Of a DNA stretch of 64,000 nucleotides, positions 44,485 through 55,152 are shown piece by piece. Origin of the DNA: Delftia tsuruhatensis. GTDB taxonomy: Bacteria > Pseudomonadota > Gammaproteobacteria > Burkholderiales > Burkholderiaceae_C. The notes beneath the pieces were generated by a model. It was not told the origin of the DNA. It did no database searches and saw only the letters and a list, made by a program, of their open reading frames with translations. The stretch covers positions 4,488,001-4,552,000 of the forward strand of contig NZ_LR813084.1 of assembly GCF_903815225.1 (NCBI RefSeq). The letters run 5' to 3'. A program made the translations under genes and the position numbers. Each line of letters begins with the position of its first letter. Position 1 is the first letter of the stretch.

Positions 44485-45990
44485 TCAGCGGGCCCCGGCC
44501 TGCAGCCCCTGCACGGAGGCAGGCCCCAGCGGCTCCCAGCGCCCGGCCACGTTCTTGAGCAAGGTGTTGACGGCCGCCAGGCGCCGGTTGCGCACGTCGA
44601 TCAGGCTGCGCCGGGCCGACAGCACCGTGGTCTGGGCGCTGAGCACGTTGAGGTAGGCCACCGTGCCCGCGCGGTACTGGTTGTTGACCACGTCCAGCGC
44701 CTTCTGCGCGGCGGCCACGGCCTCGACCTGCACCTGCTGCTCGCGCGCCAGCGCGGCAGCGGCGACCAGGTTGTCCTCCACCTCCTGCAGCGCCGTCAAC
44801 ACGGTCTGGCGGTAGGTGGCGGCCGCCAGGTCCAGCGAGGCGCGCGCCGACTCCACGGCCGCCGTGCGCGCGCCGCCGTCGAACAGGGCCAGCGCCAGCG
44901 ACGGCCCCAGCGACCAGAACAGGTTGGGCGCGCTCACCAGGTTGGACAGCGAGGCACCGCGGTAGCCGGCCGTGGCCGACAGCGTGAGCGCCGGAAAGAA
45001 GGCCGCGCGTGCCACGCCCACCTGGGCATTGGCGGCGGCCACGCGGCGCTCGGCCGCAGCGATGTCGGGGCGCTGTTCCAGCAACCGGGACGACAGCATG
45101 GCCGGCACCTCGGGCGGGGCCGGCAGGTCGGCGCCGGCCCCCAGGCTGAAGGCCCCCGGCGCCAGGCCCAGCAGCGCGGCCAACGCATGTTCGAGCTGGG
45201 CACGGCTGGTCTGCGATTCGATGAGCTGGGCCTGGGTGCTCTTGTACTGCGCCTCGGCCTGGGCCACATCGGCCGACGAGGCCACGCCCGCACGGTAGCG
45301 GTTGCCCGTGAGCTTCAGGCTTTGCTCGTAGCTTTGCAGCGTCTCCTGCAGCAGCCGCACATTGGCCTCGGCCGCGCGCAGCGAGAAATAGGTCTGCGTG
45401 ACCGAGGCCTGGGCCGACAGGCGTGCGGCGGCCAGGTCGTCGGCGCTGGCCTGGGCACTGGCCTGGCTGGCGCTGACCGTGCCCGCCACGCGGCCCCACA
45501 GGTCCAGCTCCCAGCTGGCGTTCAGGCCCAGCGAGTAATTGGTCGCGGTGTTGCCCGAGCTGCCACCGGTTCCCGTCGCGCCGCCACTGCGCGAACGCGT
45601 GGCCCCGGCCGTGCTGCCCAGCGTGGGAAACAGCCCGGCCTGGCTGCTGGCCACGGCCGCCTGGGCCGCGCGCAGCCGCGCCGCCGCCTGGGCGATGCTC
45701 TGGTTGCCGGCAGCGGCCTGCTGCTGCAGGCGGTTGAGTTCTTCGTCGCCGAACAGCTCCCACCAGCGATCAGGCACAGCCGCGCGGGAGGGGTCGACGG
45801 GGCGCCAGATGCCGGAGGCGGCCGCCTCGGGCGTGGCTTCCTTGAACTGGGCCGGCACATCCAGCAGCGGACGCTGGTAGGCGGTCTGCGTGGAGCAGCC
45901 GGCCAGCAGCGCGGCGGCCAGCCACAGGCCGGTGGAGTGAAGTGTCGATCGCTGCATCTGCTTGTGCATCGGTTGTCGGATCCGGTTCAT
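44485..45990 (-). CDS. RND efflux outer-membrane lipoprotein, NodT/OprM family
   Basis: 501 residues; the frame starts at 45990, with ATGs at 45969 and 45954 as alternatives. A lipobox LLAGC in [20 protein letters not shown] marks it as a lipoprotein. The two repeated OEP domains (helical barrel plus beta-barrel) match NodT/OprM. It overlaps the mdtC-like gene by 4 bp, so it is the outer-membrane channel of this RND pump. Substrate spectrum unknown. Confidence 0.93.
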   Translation of the reverse strand: MNRIRQPMHKQMQRSTLHSTGLWLAAALLAGCSTQTAYQRPLLDVPAQFKEATPEAAASGIWRPVDPSRAAVPDRWWELFGDEELNRLQQQAAAGNQSIAQAAARLRAAQAAVASSQAGLFPTLGSTAGATRSRSGGATGTGGSSGNTATNYSLGLNASWELDLWGRVAGTVSASQASAQASADDLAAARLSAQASVTQTYFSLRAAEANVRLLQETLQSYEQSLKLTGNRYRAGVASSADVAQAEAQYKSTQAQLIESQTSRAQLEHALAALLGLAPGAFSLGAGADLPAPPEVPAMLSSRLLEQRPDIAAAERRVAAANAQVGVARAAFFPALTLSATAGYRGASLSNLVSAPNLFWSLGPSLALALFDGGARTAAVESARASLDLAAATYRQTVLTALQEVEDNLVAAAALAREQQVQVEAVAAAQKALDVVNNQYRAGTVAYLNVLSAQTTVLSARRSLIDVRNRRLAAVNTLLKNVAGRWEPLGPASVQGLQAGAR

Positions 45991-48900
45991 GGGTGGGCCT
46001 CCACCAGCGCTGGCGGACGCCGCCTGCGCAGGCGCATGGCGCGCTGGCGCAGCCGGTCCAGCAGTACATAGACCACGGGCGTGGTGTAGAGCGTGAGCAG
46101 CTGGCTGAGCATCAGGCCGCCCACGATGGCAATGCCCAGCGGCTGGCGCAGCTCGGCGCCGTCGCCCCGGCCCAGGGCCAGCGGCAACGCGCCGCAGATG
46201 GCCGCCAGGCTGGTCATCAGGATGGGGCGCAGCCGCAGCTCGCAGGCACGGTAGATGGCCTGGGCGGCCGTGGCGTGGCCGGCGCGCTGCCGCTCCAGCG
46301 CGAAGTCGATCATCATGATGGCGTTCTTCTTGACGATGCCGATGAGCAGGATCACCCCGATCAGCGCGATCAGCGAGAACTCCGTCTTGAACAGCATCAG
46401 CGCCAGCAGCGCGCCCACGCCCGCCGAGGGCAGCGTGGACAGGATGGTCAGCGGGTGCACCAGGCTTTCATAGAGCACGCCCAGCACCAGGTAGATGGTG
46501 ATGATGGCCGCCAGGATCAGCAGCGGCTGGCCCGACAGCGCCTGCTGGAAGGCGCCGGCGGTGCCGCTGAAGCTGCCGCGCACCGACACGGGCACGCCCA
46601 GTTCGGCCACGGCGTTGCGGATGGCTTCGCTGGCATCCGACAGGGCCACGCCCTCGGCCAGGCTGAAGCTGATGGTGCTGGCCGGCGTGCCCCGGTCGTG
46701 GTTGACGGCCAGCGGCGTGTTGGTGGTGGTGATGCGTGCAAAGGCCGACAGCGGCACCTGCTCGCCCCGGCTGTTGACGAAGAAGAAGCCACGCAGCGTC
46801 TCCGGGCTTTGCAGGTAGCGCGGCGCGGCCTCCATGACCACGCGGTACTGGTTCAGCGGGTTGTAGATCACGCCCACCTGGCGCTGGCCGAAGGCGTTGT
46901 TCAGCGTGCCGTCGATCTGCGCCACCGTCAGCCCCAGGCGCGTGGCCGCATCGCGGTCGATGACCAGCGAGGTCTGCAGCCCGTAGTCAGAGACATCGCT
47001 GTTGACGTCGGTGATCTGGGGCAGTTGCGACAGCACCTGGCGTATGCGCGGCTCCCAGGTGCGCAGGTCCTGGATGTCGTCGGCCTGCAGCGTGTAGTCG
47101 TAGGAGCCGGAGCTTTGCCGCCCGCCGATGCGGATGTCGCTTTGCGTGACCATGAACAGCCGCGCGCCGGGCTCGTTCTTGAGCTTGTCGCGCAGCCGGT
47201 TGATCACCTCGTCCGAAGACACCTTGCGCTCGGCCAGCGGCTTGAGCGACATGAACATGTTGGCCGCGTTGCGCTGGCCACCGCCCGTGAAGCCCGTCAC
47301 GTACTCCACGGCCGGATCTTCCTGCACGATGGCCAGGAAACGCTTGAGCCGCTGCTCCATGGCCTGATAGGAGGTGGACTGGTCGGCGCGGATGAAGCCC
47401 ATCACACGGCCCGTGTCCTGGCTGGGCATGAAGCCCTTGTCGATGGCCATGTACAGGTGCACGTTCAGCGCCACCACGCCGGCCAGCACCAGCAGCACCA
47501 GCGGCGGATGGCGCAGGCACCAGGCCAGGCTGGCACGGTAGCCGGCCATGGCACCCCGCTCCAGGCGCCCCATCCAGGCGGAGAAGCGGCCCCAGGCACG
47601 GCCCATGCGGCCACGCGCCCCCTTCGCGGCCTGCTTGCGCGGCTGCCGCAACAGGGCGGCGCACATCATGGGCGTGGTGGTCAGCGACACCACCATGGAG
47701 ATCAGGATGGCCGAGGCCATGACCACCGCGAACTCCCGGAAGAAGCGGCCCACGATGCCGCCCATGAACAGGATGGGCACGAAGACCGCGATCAGCGACA
47801 GGCTCATGGACACCACGGTGAAGCCGATCTCGCGCGCCCCGTCCAGCGCCGCGCGCAGCGCCGTCTTGCCGCGCTCCATGTGGCGCATCACGTTCTCCAG
47901 CACCACGATGGCATCGTCCACCACGAAGCCCGTGGCCACGGTCAGGGCCATCAGCGACAGGTTGTCCAGCGTGTAGCCGGCCAGGTACATCACGCCGAAG
48001 GTGCCGGCCAGCGACACCGGCACGGCCACGGCCGGGATCAGCGTGGCGCGGCCGTTGCGCAGGAAGAGAAAGACCACCAGGATCACCAGTGCGATGGCGA
48101 TCACCAGGGCACGCTCCACCTCCACCACCGAGGCGCGCAGCGTGGGCGTGCGGTCGGACACGATGGTCAGGTCGATGGCCTCGGGGATGGAGGCCTTCAG
48201 TTGCGGCAGCAGCGCGCGCACGCGCGCCACGGCCTCCAGGATGTTGGCATCGGGCTGCTTGAAGATCTGCAGCAGGATGGCCGGCTTGCCATTGGCCACG
48301 CCGTAGTTGCGCACGTCCTGCACCGAGTCCGTGACATCGGCCACGTCCTGCAGCCGGATCGCATTGCCATTGCTCCAGCGCAGCACCAGCGGCGCATAGT
48401 CGGCCGCCACGCGCGCCTGGTCGTTGGCCGTGACCTGCCAGTAATGGTCCTCGCGCTCCACCGCGCCCAGCGGCCGGTTGGCATTCGTGGCCGAAATCGC
48501 GGTGCGCACCTGGTCCAGCGACACGCCATTGGCCGCCAGCTTCACCGGGTCCAGCTCCACGCGCACGGCCGGCAGCGCCCCTCCACTGATCGAGGCCTGG
48601 CCCACGCCCTCCACCTGCGAAAGCTTTTGCGCCAGCACGGTGGACGCCGCGTCATACATCTGCCCGCGCGTCAGCGCGCTCGACGTGAGCGCCAGGATCA
48701 TGATCGGCGCATCGGCCGGATTGACCTTGCGGTAGGTCGGATTGCCCGGCATGCCCGACGGCAGCAGCGTGCGCGCCGCATTGATGGCCGCCTGCACATC
48801 GCGCGCCGCGCTGTCCACCGTGCGCGACAGATCGAACTGCAGCGTGATGCGCGTGCTGCCCAGGCTGGAGCTGGAGGTGATTTCGTTGACCCCCGCAATC

Positions 48901-49130
48901 GCCCCCAGCGCCCGCTCCAGCGGCGTCGCCACCGTCGCCGCCATGGTGTCCGGACTCGCCCCCGGCAGGCTGGCAGACACCGAGATCGTCGGATAGTCCA
49001 CCTGCGGCAGCGGCGCCACCGGCAGCAGGAAATACGACACCGCCCCCGCCAGCGCCAGGCCGATGGTCATCAGCAGGGTGGCAATGGGCCGGTAGATGAA
49101 CGGAGCGGAAAGGTTGGAAAGCTGGCTCAT
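45987..49130 (-). CDS. mdtC: RND multidrug efflux permease, MdtC-like
   Basis: 1047 residues, full RND length, with 12 TM segments and two large periplasmic loops. The N-terminus ([20 protein letters not shown]), the proton-relay region [20 protein letters not shown] in TM4 and the C-terminal [20 protein letters not shown], then [12 protein letters not shown], match MdtC. In E. coli, MdtB and MdtC form an asymmetric trimer. Here the mdtB-like partner upstream has a damaged 3' end, so MdtC may act alone. It overlaps the OprM gene by 4 bp and starts 342 bp after mdtB because of the repeat block. Confidence 0.92.
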   Translation of the reverse strand: MSQLSNLSAPFIYRPIATLLMTIGLALAGAVSYFLLPVAPLPQVDYPTISVSASLPGASPDTMAATVATPLERALGAIAGVNEITSSSSLGSTRITLQFDLSRTVDSAARDVQAAINAARTLLPSGMPGNPTYRKVNPADAPIMILALTSSALTRGQMYDAASTVLAQKLSQVEGVGQASISGGALPAVRVELDPVKLAANGVSLDQVRTAISATNANRPLGAVEREDHYWQVTANDQARVAADYAPLVLRWSNGNAIRLQDVADVTDSVQDVRNYGVANGKPAILLQIFKQPDANILEAVARVRALLPQLKASIPEAIDLTIVSDRTPTLRASVVEVERALVIAIALVILVVFLFLRNGRATLIPAVAVPVSLAGTFGVMYLAGYTLDNLSLMALTVATGFVVDDAIVVLENVMRHMERGKTALRAALDGAREIGFTVVSMSLSLIAVFVPILFMGGIVGRFFREFAVVMASAILISMVVSLTTTPMMCAALLRQPRKQAAKGARGRMGRAWGRFSAWMGRLERGAMAGYRASLAWCLRHPPLVLLVLAGVVALNVHLYMAIDKGFMPSQDTGRVMGFIRADQSTSYQAMEQRLKRFLAIVQEDPAVEYVTGFTGGGQRNAANMFMSLKPLAERKVSSDEVINRLRDKLKNEPGARLFMVTQSDIRIGGRQSSGSYDYTLQADDIQDLRTWEPRIRQVLSQLPQITDVNSDVSDYGLQTSLVIDRDAATRLGLTVAQIDGTLNNAFGQRQVGVIYNPLNQYRVVMEAAPRYLQSPETLRGFFFVNSRGEQVPLSAFARITTTNTPLAVNHDRGTPASTISFSLAEGVALSDASEAIRNAVAELGVPVSVRGSFSGTAGAFQQALSGQPLLILAAIITIYLVLGVLYESLVHPLTILSTLPSAGVGALLALMLFKTEFSLIALIGVILLIGIVKKNAIMMIDFALERQRAGHATAAQAIYRACELRLRPILMTSLAAICGALPLALGRGDGAELRQPLGIAIVGGLMLSQLLTLYTTPVVYVLLDRLRQRAMRLRRRRPPALVEAHP

Positions 49131-49196
49131 GGCACCGCCCCAAAAACATCAGGCCGAGCAAAGCGAAGGCCCGCCCCCACTCCCCGTATGACCGCG

Positions 49197-49336
49197 CCTG
49201 CGTCGTGGCGCTTGCGGGGTTGCAGTCCTGCCGAAGGACAGGACTGCTTCGTGATCTGACTCGACGCAGTTGTCTGAACGGAGCGCGCAGCGCGCAGTGA
49301 GTTCTGCGGCGAACCCCGCAAGCGCCACGACGCAGG
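49197..49336. repeat. Large palindromic repeat, outer 25-bp arms
   Basis: The 25-bp arms 49197-49221 and 49312-49336 are perfect inverted copies (left arm starts CCTGCGTCGTGGCGCTTGCG) around 90 bp. Inside is a second hairpin, GCAGTCCTG (49222-49230) with CAGGACTGC (49239-49247). The block lies between mdtB and mdtC, where intact operons have overlapping genes. It resembles BIME/REP-type non-coding repeats. Confidence 0.8.
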
Positions 49337-49385
49337 TTGCCCGTAGCGAAGCGAAGGGTCGCGGGCATTCGGGTGCTTTTCTTTG

Positions 49386-49417
49386 CCTACTTTCTTGTAG
49401 CAAGACAAGAAAGTAGG
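49386..49417. repeat. Palindromic repeat with 13-bp stem
   Basis: CCTACTTTCTTGT (49386-49398) pairs perfectly with ACAAGAAAGTAGG (49405-49417) across a 6-nt loop, then CCGGG/CCCGG follows. Together with the element at 49197 it fills most of the 49131-49472 gap, which holds no supported gene. The TTTGCCTACTTTCTTG motif is one I recall as a recurrent Burkholderiales/Xanthomonas intergenic repeat. Confidence 0.7.
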
Positions 49418-49472
49418 TCGGCCGCCGGGCCGAGACCCGGCCAGCGGCGCCAGCCAAGGACGCAGAGCCATA

Positions 49473-52400
49473 TCAAGCATGGACCTGCCCCGAAGAACGA
49501 CGATCCCGCCACCTCTGCGCCCACCCCTCAAACGTCAAATAAATCACAGGCGTGGTGAACAGCGTCAGCAACTGGCTCTCACCAGCAAGCCCCCCACCAG
49601 CGTCACCCCAACGGATGCCGCAACTCACTGCCCACCCCCCGCCCCCAGCATCAACGGCAAGGCCCCAGCAAGGCAGCCAGAGTCGTCATCAGGATAGGCC
49701 GGAACCGCAGCAGGCAAGCCTGGTAGATGGCCTCGCGCGGCGTGTGCCCCTGCTCGCGCTGCGCCTCCAGCGCGAAGTCGATCATCATGATCGCGTTCTT
49801 CTTGACGATGCCGATCAGCAGCACGATGCCGATGATGGCGATGATGTCCAGGTCCAGCCCTGCCAGCAGCAGGGCCAGCAGCGCGCCCACGCCCGCCGAG
49901 GGCAGCGTGGACAGGATGGTCACCGGATGGATGGTGCTCTCGTAGAGCACGCCCAGCACGATGTACATGGTGACCACGGCCGCCAGCACCAGCAGCAGCG
50001 TGTTCGACAGCGAGGCCTGGAAGGCCAGGGCCGCGCCCTGGAAGGCGGCGTCCACCGACAGCGGCATCTGCCCTTCGCTGCGCAGCTGGGTCATCAGGTC
50101 CTGCACGGCCTTGACCGCATGGCCCAGCGAGACGCCGGGCGCGGTGTTGAACGAGATGGTGGCGGCCGGCAACTGGCCCACGTGGTTCACGGCCAGGGCC
50201 ATGGGCCGCTCGCTGACCGTGGCCACCGAGGACAGCGGCACGGGCGCGCCCGCGCTGGAGGCCACGTAGATGGACTGCAGCGCCTCGGGACCGACCTTGT
50301 ACTGCGGCGCCACCTCCAGCACCACGCGGTACTGGTTGGACTGGGTGAAGATGGTCGAGATCAGGCGCTGGCCGAAGGCGTTGTACAGCGCCGTGTCGAT
50401 GGCGGCGACCGTCACGCCCAGCCGGCTGGCCTGCGCACGGTCGATCTGCACGAAAGCCTGCAGGCCCTGGTTCTGCAGATCGCTACCCACGTCGATCAGC
50501 TCGGGCAGCTCGTGCATGCGCTCGACCAGGGCCTCGGTGCTTTTGGCCAGCTGGGTCATGTCGGGCGAGGACATCAGCAACTGGTACTGGGTGCGCGCCA
50601 CGCGGTCCTCGATGGTCAGGTCCTGCACGGGCTGGGCAAACAGGCGGATGCCGGGAATCTGGTTGGCATCGTCGGACAGGCGGCGCAGCACGGCGGGCGC
50701 GCCGTCGCGCTGGCCATGGGGCTTGAGGTCGATCAGCAGCCGGCCCGTGTTCAGCGTGGTGTTGCTGCCGTCCACGCCGATGAAGGACGAGATGCTCTGC
50801 ACGGCCGGGTCCTTGAGCAGCAGCTCGGCCAGGGCCTGCTGGCGCTCGGCCATGGCGGCGAACGAGATGGACTGGTCGGCCTCGGTCGTGGCCTGGATGG
50901 TGCCCGTGTCCTGGTCGGGGAAGAAGCCCTTGGGTACGGCGAAGTACAGCAGCACGGTCACGGCCAGCGTGGCCAGGAAGACGATCCAGGTCAGGCCCCG
51001 GCGGTCCAGCACCCAGGTGAGGACGCGGCCATAGCCGGCGATGGTGCGGTCGAAGAAACGGCCCGTGGCGTGGTACAGGCGGCCGTGCCGCTCCTCGCCC
51101 GCCCCTTCGGGCTGGTGGCGCAGCAGGCGCGCGCACAGCATGGGCGTGAGCGTCAGCGAGACCACGGCCGAGATCAGGATGGCCACGGCCATGGTGATGG
51201 CGAACTCATGGAACAGCCGCCCCACCACGTCGCCCATGAACAGCAGCGGGATCAGCACGGCGATCAGCGAGATCGTCAGCGAGATGATGGTGAAGCCGAT
51301 CTGCCTGGCGCCCTTGAGCGCCGCCTGCATGGGCGGCTCGCCCTTTTCCACGTGGCGCGCGATGTTCTCGATCATCACGATGGCATCGTCCACCACGAAG
51401 CCTGTGGAAATCGTCAGCGCCATCAGCGTGAGGTTGTTGATCGAAAAGCCCGCCAGGTACATCACGCCGAAGGTGCCGATCAGCGACAGCGGCACGGCGA
51501 AGCTGGGAATCAGCGTGGCCGAGGCACTGCGCAGGAACACGAAGATCACGGCCACCACCAGGGCGATGGCCAGCATCAGCTCCAGCTGCATGTCCTCGAC
51601 CGAGGCACGGATGGTCACCGTGCGGTCGGTCAGCACCTGCACGTCCAGCGAGGCCGGCAGCGTCTCCTTGAGCTGGGGCAGCAGGGCCTTGATGCGGTCC
51701 ACCGTCTCGATCACATTGGCGCCGGGCTGGCGCCGGATGTTGAGGATCACGCCCGCGCGCGAGCCGCCCTCGGGCGTGCCGGCCCAGGCGGCCAGGCGCG
51801 TGTTCTCGGCATCGTCCACGGTCTGGGCGATGTCGGACAGGCGCACGGGCAGGCCGTTCTTGAAGGCGATGATGAGGTTGCGGTACTCGGCGGCCGACTG
51901 CAGCTGGTCGTTGGCGTCGATGGTGGAGGCGCGCGCCGGGCCATCGAAGCCGCCCTTGGCCTGCTTGACGTTGGCCGCCGCGATGGCGGTGCGCACATCG
52001 TCCAGCGTCATGCCCAGGCTGGCCAGCGCCGTGGGATTGGCCTGGATGCGCACGGCGGGCCGGCGCCCGCCCGCGATGGCCACCAGGCCCACACCGTTGA
52101 CCTGCGAGAGCTTGGGCGCCAGCCGGTTTTCCACCAGGTCGTTGACGCGGATCACCGGCAGCGTAGGCGAGGTGATGGCCAGCGTGAGGATGGGGGCATC
52201 CGCCGGATTGACCTTGCTGTACAGCGGGGGCATGGGCAGGTCGCCGGGCAGCAGGTTGGCACCCGCGTTGATGGCGGCCTGCACCTGCTGCTCGGCCACG
52301 TCCATGGCCATGTCCAGCGCAAAGCGCAGCGTGATCACCGAGGCGCCGCCCGAGCTGGTGGACGACATCTGTGCCAGGCCCGGCATCTGGCCGAGCTGGC

Positions 52401-52605
52401 GCTCCAGCGGCGCGGTGACGTTGGAGGTCATCACGTCGGGGCTGGCGCCCGGGTACAGGGTGGTGACCTGGATGGTCGGGTAGTCCACCTCGGGCAGGGC
52501 CGAGATCGGCAGCAGCCGGTAGGCCAGCAGGCCGGCGATCAGCACCGCCACCATCAGCAGCGAGGTGGCGACGGGGCGCAGGATGAAGATGCGGGAAAGA
52601 TTCAT
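49473..52605 (-). pseudogene. mdtB: RND efflux permease, MdtB-like, with frameshifted 3' end
   Basis: The first 978 or so residues are intact MdtB-like RND sequence ([20 protein letters not shown] start; TM4 [16 protein letters not shown]). The frame then stops at 49651 (LAALLGPCR). Downstream antisense bases still encode the missing end in other frames: [49 protein letters not shown], ending at a stop at 49473. Four indels between 49560 and 49665, in or near G/C runs, would be needed (net +1, consistent with 3133 bp). Intact length would be about 1043 residues. TM11-12 are lost as read. Codons in the tail favour TTG/ACG over the usual CTG/ACC. Confidence 0.75.
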
Positions 52606-52652
52606 GGAGCCGCCTGCAATGCCTTGCGGTCGTCAGCTGCCGGGGCGCGCAC

Positions 52653-54224
52653 TCAGCGCCCGGCCGGGGCGGCCGGGGCCGGGGATGCCGTGGGGCCGGG
52701 CGAAGGCTGGGGTGACCCCGGCGACGGCGCGGGCGACTGGCCGGCAGGCGGCTGGCCTGCGGGCGCCCCGCCCTCGCCACCCGGCGCACCGCCGTTGCGC
52801 TGGCCTGCGCGCTCGGCGCGCAGTTTTTGCAGGTAGGCCTTGCGCTCGTCGGGGTTCATGGTCGCCAGCTTGGCGCGCACCTCGGGCGGCAGGTTGCGCA
52901 TGCCGCGCGGCTGGCTGGCCGCATCCTGCACGGCCTGGTCTACCTTCTGCACCTTGTCGGCCTCGATCACCGTGACCTTGGCGCCTTCGCGCAGCCGGTC
53001 TATGCCGTCCACCACCACCTGGTCACCCGGTTGCAGCTCCCCCCGGACGCTGACGCGGTCGCCATCGGCTACGCCCACGGTGATGCGCCGCTGCGTGACC
53101 GTGCCGCCTTCCTGCACGAGGTAGACGTAGTTGTTCTGCACAGCCGTGGCGGGCACGGTCAGCGCCTGCTCCAGCCGGTCCACTTCCAGCTTGACGTTGA
53201 CGAACTGGTTGGCGAACAGCCGGCCCTCGGCATTGTCGAAGGAGGCCTTGGCCTTGACCGTGCCGGTGGCGATGTCGATGCTGTTGTCCAGCGCATTGAG
53301 CTTGCCGCGTGCCAGCGGGCGCTTGAGCTCGCGGTCCCACAGCTCCACGGGCATGTCGCGCCCCTCGGACAGGCGCTGGGCCAGCGTGCCCACATGGGCC
53401 TCGGGCACGGAGAACACCGCGTCGATGGGCTTGACCTGGGTGATGGTGACGATGCCGTTGGCATCCGAGGGGTTGACAACATTGCCCCGGTCGGCCTGGC
53501 GCAGGCCCAGCCGGCCCGCGATGGGGGCCGTGATGCGCGTATAGCTCAGTTGCAGCTTCGCGGCATCGGCCTGTGCCTGATCGGCCGCCACCGTGCCCTG
53601 GTACTGGCGCACCAGCGCCGCCTGCGTGTCCACCTGCTGGCCGGCGATGGAGTCCTGGGCCTGCAGCTCCTTGTAGCGCTGCAGGTCCAGCTGGGCGTTC
53701 CTGAGCAGGGCCTGGTCGCGCTGCAGCGTGCCCTGGATCTGGTCGTAGCTGGCCTTGAAGCTGCGCGGATCGATCTCGGCCAGCAACTGGCCGGCCTTGA
53801 CCTCGTCGCCTTCCTTGAAATGCAGGCGCAGCAGCTCGCCCGACACCTTGGCGCGCACCACGGCCGTGGCGCGCGGGCTCATGGTGCCGATGGCGCTGAC
53901 CAGCACCCGCATGTCGCGCCGCTCGACCACGCCCACCGAGACGGGCTGCGCCTGGGCACCCATGGCGCCGGGGGGACCACCGGGGCCGCCAGGCCCGCGC
54001 CGACCACCGCCAGGACGGGCCTCGCCCTGGACCGGTGCGCCCTGGCCGCCACCCACCGTGGCCTGCTCGCCCTGGCCGACCGCGCGCTTGCTCCACCACC
54101 ACAGGCCACCACCGGCCACCAGGGCCAGGGCCACCACGCCCCACAACAGGGCGGGCCGGATGCGGCCTCGCTGGCGCAAGCCGTCGGCAACGTCAACAAA
54201 GGGGCGGCTTGGCAAGCGTTTCAT
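52653..54224 (-). CDS. mdtA: RND periplasmic adaptor, MdtA-like membrane fusion protein
   Basis: 523 residues. An N-terminal anchor (RPALLWGVVALALVAGGGLWWW) is followed by a Gly/Pro-rich stretch. The lipoyl/hairpin core contains RVLVSAIGTMSPRATAVVRA, GELLRLHFKEGDEVKAGQLL, AEIDPR and DAKLQLSYTRITAPIAGRLG-like segments typical of MdtA. The C-terminal 70 residues are Pro/Gly/Ser-rich and unusual. It is the first gene of the mdtABC-oprM operon, with mdtB 47 bp downstream. Confidence 0.92.
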   Translation of the reverse strand: MKRLPSRPFVDVADGLRQRGRIRPALLWGVVALALVAGGGLWWWSKRAVGQGEQATVGGGQGAPVQGEARPGGGRRGPGGPGGPPGAMGAQAQPVSVGVVERRDMRVLVSAIGTMSPRATAVVRAKVSGELLRLHFKEGDEVKAGQLLAEIDPRSFKASYDQIQGTLQRDQALLRNAQLDLQRYKELQAQDSIAGQQVDTQAALVRQYQGTVAADQAQADAAKLQLSYTRITAPIAGRLGLRQADRGNVVNPSDANGIVTITQVKPIDAVFSVPEAHVGTLAQRLSEGRDMPVELWDRELKRPLARGKLNALDNSIDIATGTVKAKASFDNAEGRLFANQFVNVKLEVDRLEQALTVPATAVQNNYVYLVQEGGTVTQRRITVGVADGDRVSVRGELQPGDQVVVDGIDRLREGAKVTVIEADKVQKVDQAVQDAASQPRGMRNLPPEVRAKLATMNPDERKAYLQKLRAERAGQRNGGAPGGEGGAPAGQPPAGQSPAPSPGSPQPSPGPTASPAPAAPAGR

Positions 54225-54319
54225 GTTCGCGGCAAAAGATCGTGGGAAGGGCCAAGGCTTGCGCCCCGGCAGGGGGCGAGACGCCGGATGCGGCTATGGT
54301 AGCCAGTCCCATGCTCGCA

Positions 54320-54342
54320 AAAACGGCGTGGATCGCCGTTTT
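54320..54342. terminator. A/T-flanked hairpin in the mdtA leader (bidirectional terminator-like)
   Basis: AAAACGGCG (54320-54328), loop TGGAT and CGCCGTTTT (54334-54342) form a 9-bp perfect stem with A-run and T-run at the ends. It lies in the 388-bp gap between divergent mdtA and the NTF2-like gene, about 100 bp before mdtA, where a terminator would act as attenuator. No other feature was found in this gap. Confidence 0.4.
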
Positions 54343-54612
54343 ACGCAGGCTTTACCCCCGCTTTACCGGCTCTTGTCGAGCCCCCGTCGATGTCGGAGAA
54401 AGCCGCGCCCTGCTCAAAACACTGTTGACCCCGGCGCGGCCAATCGGCCGCCTTCTTTTTCAAAAAACCATTGAAAACAAGGCCTTGCGGCATCGGCATG
54501 CCTACGCCGCGCGCCAGACCGGGTTGGACCGGCGCGCCCGCTTGTGGCTACCATGCGCGGCCACCGGCCCGCCGACGCGGGCCGCGACCCACCCCTCCAA
54601 GGAGAACACCGC

Positions 54613-54999
54613 ATGACGACCACCGCCCAACGCCTGACCGACCACCCCGAGGAAGCCGCCGTGCGCGTGCCCCTGGAGCTGTACATGCGCGGCCACGCCG
54701 AAGACGACAGCGCCCACATGCGCGCCGCCTTCATGCCCACGGCCCGCATCGAGAGCGTGCGCGAAGGCCCGCTGACCTCCTGGGACATCGACACCTACTG
54801 CGCCCGCTTCAAGGGCCAGCCCGCCGCCGACGAGGCCACGCGCCGCCGCAGCATCGACGCCATCGACATCGGCGGCACGGCCGCCAGCGCGAAGATCACG
54901 CTGGTGCACGGCAACGTCACCTTCATCGACTACTTCGTGCTGCTGAAGACGGCCGACGGCTGGAAGATCGCCAACAAGGCCTTTCACGCCAGGACCTGA
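54613..54999 (+). CDS. NTF2/SnoaL-like (lumazine-binding-type) protein
   Basis: 128 residues from ATG 54613 with GGAGAA upstream. The fold pattern is VRVPLELYMRGHAEDDSAHM, RAAFMPTARIESV, LTSWDIDTYCARF and a closing YFVLLKTADGWKIANKAFH, that of the NTF2-like putative lumazine-binding family. No catalytic role can be assigned. Single gene bounded by a repeat. Confidence 0.8.
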   Translation: MTTTAQRLTDHPEEAAVRVPLELYMRGHAEDDSAHMRAAFMPTARIESVREGPLTSWDIDTYCARFKGQPAADEATRRRSIDAIDIGGTAASAKITLVHGNVTFIDYFVLLKTADGWKIANKAFHART

Positions 55000-55001
55000 T
55001 C

Positions 55002-55040
55002 CCCCCTGAGCGGCTTTGCCGCTTCCCCCCAGGGGGACGG
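55002..55040. repeat. Dispersed intergenic hairpin repeat, copy 3
   Basis: CCCCCCTGAGCGGCTTTGCC, then GCTTCCCCCCAGGGGGA, starts 3 bp after the NTF2-like stop. It includes AGCGGC-TTT-GCCGCT and C-run/G-run pairing, like the copy at 1511-1567 in reverse. The following bases to 55152 contain no supported gene. Confidence 0.65.
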
Positions 55041-55152
55041 CGCCCTCGCCGCGAGGCGGCTCTTGCTTGGCGCCACTGGTGTTTGGGGCGCGCCGGTTGG
55101 GGGGCGCTGCTGCCTGTTTCCAGCTTCCTGAATCTCCCTGCGCATCGGATGC

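Noticed and set aside
45942..52836. Long plus-strand open frames (about 1100 codons each) opposite the RND permeases
   Set aside because: Shadow frames opposite mdtC- and mdtB-like genes, rich in His/Arg/Gln, with no start signals or motifs.
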